A stretch of DNA of 7,539 nt from Pseudomonadota bacterium (GTDB lineage Bacteria; Pseudomonadota; Gammaproteobacteria; GRL18), in contig DAOVUE010000063.1 of assembly GCA_030632745.1 (NCBI GenBank), positions 1 to 7,539 on the forward strand, read 5' to 3'. This document shows positions 1-6,281 of the stretch, piece after piece. The number at the start of each line of letters is the position of its first letter. Within the stretch, counting starts at the first letter, position 1. Under the pieces are notes generated by a model, which made no database searches, was not told where the DNA came from, and saw only the letters and a list, made by a program, of their open reading frames with translations. Made by a program: the position numbers and the translations under genes.

Positions 1-678
1 AAATTACCACAGCATTATAATAATTCCCACTATCTTCAACTCACTCCGCAGCACTTACAACTGCTTCAAGCTAAAAAAAACTCTTACGGCCCTGTCTATG
101 TTGATTTCACTGCAGGTCAAAGCGCACATAGAAGACTTTTTGGTGGTGGCAAGGGACAGACTATAGCCAAAGCAGTCGGCTTAAATAAACTATCACATCC
201 TGTTATTTTAGATGCTACTGCCGGTATGGGAAAAGATGCTTTTGTGTTTGCTGCTTTGGGGGCAAAAGTTATTCTAATGGAACGTTCCCCCATTTCCGCA
301 GCATTACTGACAGATGGACTGCAGCGTGCTGCTTTGGATAATAACATTGCAGATATTATTAATAATATGACATTTCTTTTTGCTGATGCACGGCAGATCA
401 ACAGCACCGTTCAATTAAACGAAACACCGGACATTGTCTATCTGGATCCCATGTTCCCTCACAGAAAGAAATCTGCATTAGTTAAAAAAGAAATGTTAGC
501 GTTTCAAAGCTTGATAGGTGATGATAATGACAGTAATGAATTACTTGAAATAAGCAGAAAAACAGCAAACAAAAGAGTAGTAGTGAAACGCCCGATAAAA
601 GCACCCTTCCTGGATAATTGTAAACCTTCATACTCCATGACAATGAAAAAACACCGCTTTGATATCTATATCACTTAA
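1..678 (+). CDS. rsmJ: 16S rRNA (guanine(1516)-N(2))-methyltransferase RsmJ, 5'-truncated
   Basis: This is the C-terminal 225 codons of a SAM-dependent methyltransferase that methylates N2 of G1516 in 16S rRNA of the small ribosomal subunit. The frame is open from base 1 with no start in view and ends at TAA 676-678. E. coli RsmJ is about 250 residues, so roughly 25-35 N-terminal residues are missing. Counting from the first visible codon, the SAM-binding motif DATAGMGKDAF is at 71-81, an acidic LMERSP motif at 92-97, and the catalytic-type DPMFPH motif at 149-154, followed by KKSALVKKEM. Near the C-terminus are KRVVVKRP (191-198) and HRFDIYIT, all characteristic of RsmJ. The ATG at base 226 is an internal methionine inside the SAM motif, not a start. 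The gene converges on the membrane protein gene at 747-1463. Confidence 0.95.
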   Translation, partial: KLPQHYNNSHYLQLTPQHLQLLQAKKNSYGPVYVDFTAGQSAHRRLFGGGKGQTIAKAVGLNKLSHPVILDATAGMGKDAFVFAALGAKVILMERSPISAALLTDGLQRAALDNNIADIINNMTFLFADARQINSTVQLNETPDIVYLDPMFPHRKKSALVKKEMLAFQSLIGDDNDSNELLEISRKTANKRVVVKRPIKAPFLDNCKPSYSMTMKKHRFDIYIT

Positions 679-694
679 GGTACTTGCAAAACTG

Positions 695-745
695 CTCTTA
701 GCTTCCCCCTTTTAAAAAGGGGGAGGCAAAAGAAAAAGCTGAGAG
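695..745. repeat. Nested palindrome between convergent genes (possible terminator or dispersed repeat)
   Basis: An inner inverted repeat pairs CCCCC (705-709) with GGGGG (719-723) and extends through T/A pairs. An outer pair of 10-base arms, CTCTTAGCTT (695-704) and AAGCTGAGAG (736-745), pairs at every position with one G-T wobble. The element fills nearly all of the 68-bp spacer between the rsmJ stop and the last codon of the gene on the other strand. Neither strand has a clear T-run after the stem, so it is not a textbook intrinsic terminator. Its place between convergent genes still fits a bidirectional transcription stop. A C5T4A5G5 core of this kind could also belong to a dispersed palindrome family; one window cannot tell. 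Confidence 0.55.
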
Positions 746-746
746 G

Positions 747-1463
747 TTAAGCCTGCATCCGCAAACTGACATTGAATAAAGAAAAAACACCAAATAAAAT
801 AATAATACCACCCGCCAGGTAGCGTACCCAGTTTTTGCGGATAAAACTTGATAAACCTGCGGCAAAAAAGCCCATGGCCAGTAACATAGGTAAGGTTCCC
901 AGGCCAAAGCTGAGCATTAATAAGCCCCCTTCAATAGCATTGCCTGTGGAAATAGACCAGAATAAAATAGAATAAACCAGACCACATGGCAGCCAGCCCC
1001 ACAACATTCCCAGAATTAAAGCCTGAAACGGTGTTTTCACCGGAACAAGTCGACGACTCAAAGGTTCAATTCGTTTCCAGATAACCCCTCCTGCTTTCTC
1101 AATTTTACGTAAGCCTGCCCACCAGCCGCCAATATAAAGGCCTAATGCAATCATAAAAAGTGCTGCAAAAATTTGTAAGCCAAATTGAATATTATGTAAA
1201 ACAGGTAAGTTGCTGGCCAGCATACTGATGCCGCCCACCAGGATACCGGCAAAAGTATAACTTATAAGCCGCCCGCTATTGTAGGCCAGTAAATAAGGAT
1301 AAAGCTGTTTTTTAGACTGGACTGAATTGGCATTAGCTGCATTATTTACTGAATCAATACCAAAGGTCAATGCACCCACAATGCCACCGCACATACCCAC
1401 ACAATGTATTCCACCCAAAAGACCGGCAATAAAAGCGGCCAGATAAGATGCTTCAACGGGCAT
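747..1463 (-). CDS. DsbD_2 / sulfite exporter TauE/SafE-like six-helix membrane protein
   Basis: This 238-residue integral membrane protein has about six hydrophobic segments (roughly residues 8-34, 60-84, 90-113, 145-169, 178-202 and 212-232). The first helix carries HCVGMCGG (20-27), and the fourth carries WGWLPCGLVYS (155-165) with a Pro-Cys pair. These paired cysteine motifs mark the DsbD_2 (cytochrome c biogenesis transmembrane) family, usually auto-named 'sulfite exporter TauE/SafE family'. In many gammaproteobacteria such genes lie near cbb3 oxidase assembly genes. A role in copper handling or thiol relay across the membrane is therefore plausible but unproven, and no oxidase gene is in this window. 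The start at 1463 is supported by AGGAG at 1472-1476, eight bases upstream. It lies 62 bp downstream of xthA on the same strand and may be co-transcribed with it. Confidence 0.85.
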   Translation of the reverse strand: MPVEASYLAAFIAGLLGGIHCVGMCGGIVGALTFGIDSVNNAANANSVQSKKQLYPYLLAYNSGRLISYTFAGILVGGISMLASNLPVLHNIQFGLQIFAALFMIALGLYIGGWWAGLRKIEKAGGVIWKRIEPLSRRLVPVKTPFQALILGMLWGWLPCGLVYSILFWSISTGNAIEGGLLMLSFGLGTLPMLLAMGFFAAGLSSFIRKNWVRYLAGGIIILFGVFSLFNVSLRMQA

Positions 1464-1525
1464 AGTGACAACTCCTGTTGCTATGGGCTAAGAAGGTCAT
1501 CTGTTGTCGACCAGAGGTTCTTTGT

Positions 1526-2302
1526 TTAAAGGCTTCTATCATAATTCATTATCAGGGGTGCATGATCAGAAAAACGCTGATCTTTATATATGGACGTGGA
1601 TACTAACTTTTCTGTAAGAGAGGGTGATATCACCTGATAGTCAATACGCCATCCGGTGTTATTTGCCCATGCCTGTCCCCTATTAGACCACCAGGTATAT
1701 TGATCTGCCTCCTGATTAAGCACACGAAAGCCGTCAACCATCCCGATTTCATCACCAAAAAGCTGATCCAGCCAGGCACGTTCTTCAGGTAAGCAGCCGG
1801 ATCTTTTTTTATTGCCATTGAAATTTTTTATATCAATTCTTTTATGCACAATATTCCAGTCACCACAAATAATATATTCACGGGAACTGTCTGCCATATT
1901 TTTAAGTATGGGATTCAGGTGCTGTAGAAATTCCATTTTATGTAATTGACGTTCATCCTTTGATGAACCTGACGGCAAATAGAGCGAAGCAATACTTAAA
2001 TTACCAAAATCTGCCTGCAGATAACGGCCTTCCGTATCCGCAATTTCCCATCCTAAACCGCTGATGATCTTATCAGGCTCTTTTTTTGAATAAATAGCAG
2101 TACCGCTATAACCTTTTTTTACTGCATCAAAAAAGTAACGAAAATAACCCTGCGGGGAAAAAACAGCGGCATCTAATTGTTCTAATTGTGCCTTAGTTTC
2201 CTGAATACAAACAACATCGGGAGACTCTGCCTGCATCCATTCAAAAAAACCTTTTTTTGCTGCAGCGCGTATGCCATTTAGATTGGCAGAAATAACTTTC
2301 AT
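1526..2302 (-). CDS. xthA: Exodeoxyribonuclease III / AP endonuclease, Crc-like lineage with intact active site
   Basis: This 258-residue protein of the endonuclease/exonuclease/phosphatase fold probably cuts DNA 5' of abasic sites and degrades 3' ends in base-excision repair. Residues aligning with the catalytic set of E. coli ExoIII are all present: N7 (NLNG), E35 (IQETK), Y108 (LYLP), D148 and N150 (CGDWNIVH), D221 (RIDYQV), and D246-H247 (FSDHAPL). The length is close to E. coli ExoIII (268). From memory, several segments resemble Pseudomonas Crc even more closely: ISGLGWEIADTEGRYLQADF, PERAWLDQLFG, GWRIDYQV and HAPLIMNYD. Position next to pyrE also matches crc. Crc has lost nuclease residues; this protein has not, so nuclease function is favoured. 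No clear Shine-Dalgarno precedes the ATG at 2302. The DsbD_2-like gene follows on the same strand, and pyrE is divergent. Confidence 0.9.
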   Translation of the reverse strand: MKVISANLNGIRAAAKKGFFEWMQAESPDVVCIQETKAQLEQLDAAVFSPQGYFRYFFDAVKKGYSGTAIYSKKEPDKIISGLGWEIADTEGRYLQADFGNLSIASLYLPSGSSKDERQLHKMEFLQHLNPILKNMADSSREYIICGDWNIVHKRIDIKNFNGNKKRSGCLPEERAWLDQLFGDEIGMVDGFRVLNQEADQYTWWSNRGQAWANNTGWRIDYQVISPSLTEKLVSTSIYKDQRFSDHAPLIMNYDRSL

Positions 2303-2365
2303 AATAATTTTTTATGTGCTTTATTAAACCCAGGGAGGTCTATTCATGGAATGTTAAATAGTAGG

Positions 2366-2397
2366 ATGATTATAACTTATTCTAGGGTATAATTCAT
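2366..2397. promoter_or_regulatory. Symmetric divergent promoter region for xthA and pyrE
   Basis: Two perfect TATAAT hexamers lie back to back. One is on the plus strand at 2388-2393, reading toward pyrE; the other is on the minus strand at 2369-2374, reading toward xthA. Each has a TGA-core hexamer at a -35 position: ATGATT at 2366-2371 with a 16-bp spacer for pyrE, and ATGAAT on the minus strand at 2392-2397 with a 17-bp spacer for xthA. The -35 of each promoter thus overlaps the -10 of the other. The whole segment is an imperfect dyad, ATGATTATA at one end and TATAATTCAT at the other. Predicted pyrE transcripts would start near 2400. Hexamers and symmetry are directly visible; promoter activity is inferred. 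Confidence 0.5.
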
Positions 2398-2409
2398 TGT
2401 AAATAAGAA

Positions 2410-2430
2410 ATGACTACTATGTCTGTTTAA
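2410..2430 (+). CDS. Possible six-codon leader ORF before pyrE
   Basis: An ATG at 2410 opens a reading frame for Met-Thr-Thr-Met-Ser-Val, ending at TAA 2428-2430. It starts about ten bases after the predicted pyrE transcription start and lies in a different frame from pyrE. It has no good Shine-Dalgarno (only an AAGAA run), so translation is doubtful. A leader peptide affecting pyrE expression is conceivable, but a six-codon frame in AT-rich DNA can arise by chance. Confidence 0.15.
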   Translation: MTTMSV

Positions 2431-2443
2431 CTGGAAACTGGAA
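2430..2443 (+). repeat. Tandem ACTGGAA heptamer at the pyrE ribosome-binding site
   Basis: ACTGGAA occurs twice in direct tandem (2430-2436 and 2437-2443). The second copy supplies GGAAG (2440-2444), five bases before the pyrE ATG at 2450, and is the likely Shine-Dalgarno. The first copy gives a second GGAA seven bases upstream. The first base also belongs to the stop codon of the possible leader frame. Confidence 0.5.
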
Positions 2444-2449
2444 GCAATT

Positions 2450-3091
2450 ATGCGAGATTATCAACAAGACTTTATTGAATTTTCTATTGATACAGGAGTA
2501 CTTCGTTTTGGTGAATTTACACTCAAATCAGGTCGAATAAGCCCTTACTTTTTTAATAGTGGTTTATTTAACAGCGGTGGCTCATTAGCTAAATTAGGAA
2601 GGTTCTATGCCCGTGCACTGGTGGACAGTCAGGTTGAGTTTGATATGTTATTTGGTCCTGCTTATAAAGGTATACCCCTTGCATCAACGTGCTCTATTGC
2701 ACTTGCCGATGAACATCAGAGGGATTTACCTTATAGTTTTAATCGTAAAGAAGCTAAAGACCATGGCGAGGGAGGAATAATTGTCGGTTCAGCTCTAAAA
2801 GACAGGGTCATGATCATTGATGATGTCATTTCTGCCGGAACTTCAGTCACAGAATCCATTGATTTAATTAACCGGGCTGATGCATCACCCGCAGGTGTTG
2901 TCATTGCACTGGACAGACAGGAAATAGGAAAAAAAGACGTATCTGCCATAAAAGAAATAGAGGATAATTATAATATCCCGGTTATCAGTATTATTAAATT
3001 AGAAAATCTAATCACTTATCTGCAGGATAATACTCAACTGGCACAATACTATAGTAAAGTTCAGGCTTATCGTGACCGGTATGGCGCTTAA
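2450..3091 (+). CDS. pyrE: Orotate phosphoribosyltransferase PyrE
   Basis: The enzyme joins orotate to PRPP to make orotidine 5'-phosphate, the fifth step of UMP synthesis, in the cytoplasm. The protein is 213 residues, the same length as E. coli PyrE, and key positions keep the same numbers. These are K26 in [11 protein letters not shown] (24-34) with F34-F35 at the orotate site, Y72-K73 in FGPAYKGI, the flexible catalytic loop [11 protein letters not shown] (99-109) with K100, K103 and H105, and the PRPP-binding motif [13 protein letters not shown] (120-132). The start ATG is supported by GGAAG at 2440-2444. No pyrimidine attenuator with a T-run is visible upstream. xthA is divergent on the left, and a strong hairpin at 3110-3146 follows. 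The call is certain by motif. Confidence 0.98.
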   Translation: MRDYQQDFIEFSIDTGVLRFGEFTLKSGRISPYFFNSGLFNSGGSLAKLGRFYARALVDSQVEFDMLFGPAYKGIPLASTCSIALADEHQRDLPYSFNRKEAKDHGEGGIIVGSALKDRVMIIDDVISAGTSVTESIDLINRADASPAGVVIALDRQEIGKKDVSAIKEIEDNYNIPVISIIKLENLITYLQDNTQLAQYYSKVQAYRDRYGA

Positions 3092-3109
3092 TTTTAACTT
3101 CCTCTCGGT

Positions 3110-3146
3110 GATATCATCCTCTTTTCATAAAAAAGAGGATGATATC
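3110..3146. terminator. Perfect 16-bp hairpin between convergent pyrE and the DUF4426 gene
   Basis: The left arm 3110-3125 (GATATCATCCTCTTTT) and right arm 3131-3146 (AAAAGAGGATGATATC) are exact reverse complements around a 5-base loop. The element sits 18 bp after the pyrE stop and 7 bp from the stop of the gene on the other strand. It is well placed to stop transcription both ways and to protect both 3' ends. The T/A runs lie at the loop end of the stem and no long T-run follows on either strand, so termination efficiency is uncertain. Confidence 0.6.
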
Positions 3147-3153
3147 TCAAAGT

Positions 3154-3606
3154 CTAAAACTTTTTACTGAATTTAATCTCATACGTTTCCTGATTACTTT
3201 CAGGTTTAATTTCAATCAGGAAATTAACAACTTCTCTGCTCTGTACGCCGACCTGAGCAATATAGTAAACAGCCTGACCCTCCTGAATTTCTCTAAATTC
3301 CAGTTTTTGACTTTGTCCCATCAGATTCTTCAACACTCCAGTCACTTTTGATTTGACACCAGTAGGCGTTCCAGTACCCTTTTCCATTACTGAAACATTA
3401 ACCAGAGCATAATTTTTACTACGCTTTAATCCATATTGCTTAGTCATTTCTGACGGCAGAGAATCCGTTGGAAAAGCATTAACATAAACAATATGATCCG
3501 CATATTCCTTGGAATTATCAGCCTGAACCTGAGTTGTCAGTATGAACAATAATGTGCAAAAAACTATGACGATTTGTTTGAATGAATTAAGTTTAAACAG
3601 CTGCAT
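3154..3606 (-). CDS. Secreted DUF4426-family protein
   Basis: This 150-residue protein has an N-terminal signal peptide: basic residues K5 and K10, a hydrophobic core at about 12-24, and a likely cleavage after VQA (27-29) before DNS. The mature part fits the DUF4426 family: YVNAFPTDSLPSEMTKQYGLKRSKNYALVNVSV, GVLKNLMGQ, then LEFREIQEGQAVYYIAQV and a final EIKFSKKF. Family members are small periplasmic beta-rich proteins without known function. In Pseudomonas the homologous gene lies by the metX-metW and rdgB genes; none of those is here, so this copy is in a different context. The ATG at 3606 is supported by AGGGG (3613-3617) six bases upstream. It lies downstream of typA on the same strand but 215 bp away, so it probably has its own promoter. 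Confidence 0.85.
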   Translation of the reverse strand: MQLFKLNSFKQIVIVFCTLLFILTTQVQADNSKEYADHIVYVNAFPTDSLPSEMTKQYGLKRSKNYALVNVSVMEKGTGTPTGVKSKVTGVLKNLMGQSQKLEFREIQEGQAVYYIAQVGVQSREVVNFLIEIKPESNQETYEIKFSKKF

Positions 3607-3821
3607 AAAATACCCCTTTAATTATTTAATCGATTGATTAGCTTAAGAGTAGCAGTTAAAAATAAAGATGCAATCCGTATTTACCGAAAAGTAACAATTT
3701 AGTGAAAATATTTTCATTTTCAGGAATCAAATTTTGGATGAAAACAGGGGACACTTTTTTCCGGGAATGTTTACACAGTCCCGAAAAGACAGTTATTTAA
3801 CACATTTAGCTTTGCTAAAGA
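3607..3821. other. 215-bp spacer between typA and the DUF4426 gene with several small dyads
   Basis: No gene is visible here. The spacer holds a perfect 14-bp palindrome TGAAAATATTTTCA (3703-3716) and a TAATC-GATT-GATTA inverted repeat (about 3627-3640) near the DUF4426 ribosome-binding site. It also holds a stem pairing TTTTTT plus CGGGA (3755-3766, one bulged C) with TCCCGAAAAGA (3779-3789), and a TTTAGC-TTT-GCTAAA hairpin (3805-3819) right after the typA stop. None has the T-run of a classical terminator. GGGAC at 3748-3752 could also pair with GTCCC at 3778-3782, so two folds compete. The promoter of the DUF4426 gene probably lies here, but I cannot point to a convincing -35/-10 pair. Confidence 0.4.
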
Positions 3822-5651
3822 CTATGGGTTTTTCTTAGGTCGTGCAGCACGTTTACGTTCATTTTCTGTCAATAGACGTTTGCGAACCCGGATACTTTCA
3901 GGAGTCACTTCAACCAGCTCATCTTCATCAATAAACTCCAGAGCCTGTTCCAGAGACATCTTAATCGGTGTAGTCAATGTAACCGCTTCGTCTGTACCGG
4001 AAGCACGTACATTGGTCAATTGCTTAGCCTTAAGAGCATTCACTACCAAATCATTTTGGCGTGAATGAATACCAATCACCATACCTTCATAAATATCAAC
4101 ACCATGACCAATAAACAGTCTGCCGCGATCCTGCAGATTAAACAAACCAAATCCTACCGAAGTTCCCTGAGCATTACTGATCAGCACGCCATTATTACGC
4201 TTGGCAAACTCACCCTGAACCACAGGGCCATAATGATCAAAGTTATGATAAAACAGGCCGCTGCCTGATGTAGTGGTCATAAATTCAGTCTGAAAACCAA
4301 TCAGCCCGCGAGAAGGCACTACATATTCCAATCTCACCCGACCTTTACCGTCAGGCACCATATTTTTCAGTTCGCCTTTTCGCTCACCTATTTTTTCCAT
4401 AATGCTGCCCTGATGTTGATCTTCAACATCGAGCATAACATCTTCAAAAGGCTCGCACATGACACCATCAACTTCTTTGTAGATCACTTCCGGTCTGGAA
4501 ACACCCAGTTCAAAGCCTTCACGACGCATATTTTCAATCAATACACCCAGATGCAATTCACCACGACCTGAGACTTTAAACTTATCCGGATCTTCGGTCT
4601 GTTCAACTCTCAGTGCTACATTGTGCAGTAATTCTTTTTCCAGACGATCTTTTATCTGACGGGAAGTAACGAACTTTCCTTCACGTCCCGCAAAAGGTGA
4701 ATTATTCACCTGAAAAGTCATGGTCACCGTGGGTTCATCAATGGTCAGTGCCGGTAAAGCCTGCACTGCACCAGGATCACACAGTGTATCAGATATATTA
4801 AGTCCTTCAATACCACAAAAAGCAATAATATCACCCGCCTGAGCTTCTTTAACTTCAATGCGCTCCAGGCCTTTAAAGCCGAATAATTTTAATATTTTGC
4901 CTTTGCGCTCATTCCCTTCAGCATCAACAATAACCACCTGTGCATTAGACTGAATCGTGCCCTGCTTAATTCGACCAATACCAATGACACCGATATAGCT
5001 ATTATAATCCAGACTGATCACCTGCAGCTGAAAAGGTGCATCAACATCCACATCAGGTGGAGATACTTTTTCCACAATAGTTTCGAACAGAGGTGTCATA
5101 TCACCTTCACGTACATCATCTTCCAGAGAAGCATAACCATAAATAGCTGATGCATAAACAATGGGAAAATCAAGCTGTTCATCCGTTCCATCCAGACGAT
5201 CAAACAAATCAAAGGTCTGATCAATCACCCAGTCCGGACGGCCGCCGTCACGATCAATTTTATTGACTACTACAATAGGATTCAAACCTAGTTCAAAGGC
5301 TTTCTGCGTAACAAAACGTGTCTGAGGCATTGGACCTTCAACAGCATCAACCAATAGACAAACACAATCTACCATTGATAAGACTCGCTCTACCTCACCA
5401 CCAAAATCGGCGTGTCCCGGTGTGTCCACAATATTGATATGATAGTCATTCCATTCAATGGCTGTATTTTTGGATAAAATCGTGATACCACGTTCCTTTT
5501 CCAGATCATTGGAATCCATCATACGCTCTGATACTTCATCACGTTCGTCAAAAGTACCTGATTGCTTAAGCAATTCATCAACAAGGGTTGTTTTACCATG
5601 ATCAACGTGAGCAATGATGGCAATATTTCTGATTTTATTAATATCTTTCAC
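3822..5651 (-). CDS. typA: Ribosome-associated translational GTPase TypA/BipA
   Basis: TypA is an EF-G-like GTPase that binds the ribosome and aids 50S assembly and growth under stress or cold. Numbering from a GTG start at 5651 (609 residues; E. coli has about 607), the P-loop AHVDHGKT is at 14-21, switch [10 protein letters not shown] at 54-62, DTPGH at 76-80, NKID at 130-133 and the G5 ASA at 167-169. EF-G-like domains follow, then the TypA-specific C-terminal part with a basic tail. The frame is open upstream to an ATG at 5717, which would add 22 hydrophobic residues not expected in the family. That ATG is part of a TATAAT promoter box, so it should not be in the mRNA. GTG at 5651 gives [20 protein letters not shown], matching the family N-terminus. 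The Shine-Dalgarno is weak (GGA, eight bases upstream). Confidence 0.96.
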   Translation of the reverse strand: MKDINKIRNIAIIAHVDHGKTTLVDELLKQSGTFDERDEVSERMMDSNDLEKERGITILSKNTAIEWNDYHINIVDTPGHADFGGEVERVLSMVDCVCLLVDAVEGPMPQTRFVTQKAFELGLNPIVVVNKIDRDGGRPDWVIDQTFDLFDRLDGTDEQLDFPIVYASAIYGYASLEDDVREGDMTPLFETIVEKVSPPDVDVDAPFQLQVISLDYNSYIGVIGIGRIKQGTIQSNAQVVIVDAEGNERKGKILKLFGFKGLERIEVKEAQAGDIIAFCGIEGLNISDTLCDPGAVQALPALTIDEPTVTMTFQVNNSPFAGREGKFVTSRQIKDRLEKELLHNVALRVEQTEDPDKFKVSGRGELHLGVLIENMRREGFELGVSRPEVIYKEVDGVMCEPFEDVMLDVEDQHQGSIMEKIGERKGELKNMVPDGKGRVRLEYVVPSRGLIGFQTEFMTTTSGSGLFYHNFDHYGPVVQGEFAKRNNGVLISNAQGTSVGFGLFNLQDRGRLFIGHGVDIYEGMVIGIHSRQNDLVVNALKAKQLTNVRASGTDEAVTLTTPIKMSLEQALEFIDEDELVEVTPESIRVRKRLLTENERKRAARPKKNP

Positions 5652-5659
5652 TGTGAAAG
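5645..5659. promoter_or_regulatory. Perfect 15-bp dyad over the typA start codon
   Basis: CTTTCAC (5645-5651) and GTGAAAG (5653-5659) are exact inverted repeats around a single base, and the proposed GTG start codon (5649-5651, minus strand) is part of one arm. In mRNA this could form a six-pair hairpin with a three-base loop that buries part of the start codon. In DNA it could be a protein-binding site. Either would affect typA translation or transcription; function is inferred only. Confidence 0.35.
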
Positions 5660-5715
5660 TCCGAAAATAAACTGTGGTTAAAAGAATAGAAAACAAAGTA
5701 ATTCTAAAACGAGGC

Positions 5716-5760
5716 ATTATAGCGGATTGTTTGTTATAAATCAGAAATTATTTTAAAAAT
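5716..5760 (-). promoter_or_regulatory. typA promoter
   Basis: A perfect TATAAT lies on the minus strand at 5716-5721. A CTGATT hexamer at 5739-5744 sits 17 bp upstream as a weak -35 with a TGA core, and the A/T-rich 5745-5760 resembles an UP element. Transcription would start near 5709, giving a leader of about 58 bases before GTG 5651. The last two bases of the -10 form the start of the ATG at 5717, which argues against that ATG as the typA start. Confidence 0.55.
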
Positions 5761-5789
5761 ACACTGATATAGCCAAACGTAAAAGCTAT

Positions 5790-6254
5790 TTACTCCGGCG
5801 ATTTTTTGATAATTTCTATATCAAAGACAATCCCGTCAACTCCTATAGTCTTAACCTGAGTGCCTATGGGTGCATCTTCACCTTTCACCCGCCAGGTTGA
5901 ATCATCTACTTTTATTTTACCTGTGCCGTTAATAATAGGTTCAACCAAAGTAAAGGTTCGTCCTATATATTGTTCTGCGCGGCGATTTAAGTGTGATACT
6001 TCCTGTTCTTTTGCGGGGAAAAACTTACTGAAAAAACGCCACAAAACAATACTGCCAATTGAAAATAAAGCCAGCAGAATGAACTGTGCCTGCCAGCTCA
6101 GATCGGGCATGAATGACATCACAAGACCAACACCCGCTGCAGCAAGACCTATCCAGAGAAAAAAGACTCCGGGACTTAATATTTCCAGAAAAATGAAAAC
6201 TGCTGCAATGCTTAACCAGTGCCAGAATTCCAGTTGAGTAAATATTGATTCCAT
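5790..6254 (-). CDS. NfeD-family membrane protein, partner of QmcA (E. coli YbbJ type)
   Basis: This 154-residue short-form NfeD protein has an N-terminal membrane part of two or three helices (about residues 11-27, 30-48 and 57-76). A cytoplasmic OB-fold domain follows (about 97-148: IGRTFTLVEPIINGTGKIKVDD, then WRVKGEDAPIGTQVKTIGVDG). The linker LNRRAEQYIGR (89-99) is typical. Short NfeD proteins are encoded beside SPFH/stomatin-like proteins and are thought to work with them in the membrane; E. coli ybbJ-qmcA is the model pair. Here the gene follows qmcA by 27 bp on the same strand, an evident operon. The ATG at 6254 is backed by AGAGGGA (6262-6268), seven bases upstream. The serine-protease domain of long NfeD proteins is absent, as expected for this subtype. 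Confidence 0.92.
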   Translation of the reverse strand: MESIFTQLEFWHWLSIAAVFIFLEILSPGVFFLWIGLAAAGVGLVMSFMPDLSWQAQFILLALFSIGSIVLWRFFSKFFPAKEQEVSHLNRRAEQYIGRTFTLVEPIINGTGKIKVDDSTWRVKGEDAPIGTQVKTIGVDGIVFDIEIIKKSPE

Positions 6255-6281
6255 CAGCTAATCCCTCTCGACTTAATGCAA

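Noticed and set aside
226..678. A 150-residue frame starting at ATG 226 as a separate small gene
   Set aside because: The same frame is open from base 1 with conserved RsmJ sequence upstream; the ATG is inside the SAM-binding motif.
1467..1508. GACAAC/GTTGTC pairing that could enclose the ribosome-binding site of the DsbD_2-like gene
   Set aside because: Only six base pairs with a 30-base loop; expected by chance.
3139..3351. A 70-codon plus-strand frame opposite the DUF4426 gene
   Set aside because: It lies antisense to a well-supported secreted protein gene, its ATG is inside the 3110-3146 hairpin, and it shows no recognisable domain.
5652..5717. Hydrophobic 22-residue N-terminal extension of TypA as a real membrane signal
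   Set aside because: TypA is cytosolic and ribosome-bound, and the upstream ATG overlaps a promoter -10 box.
5763..5789. ATAGC/GCTAT stem after the NfeD stop codon as a terminator
   Set aside because: A five-pair stem with an 11-base loop, and the T-run starts several bases later; too weak to call.
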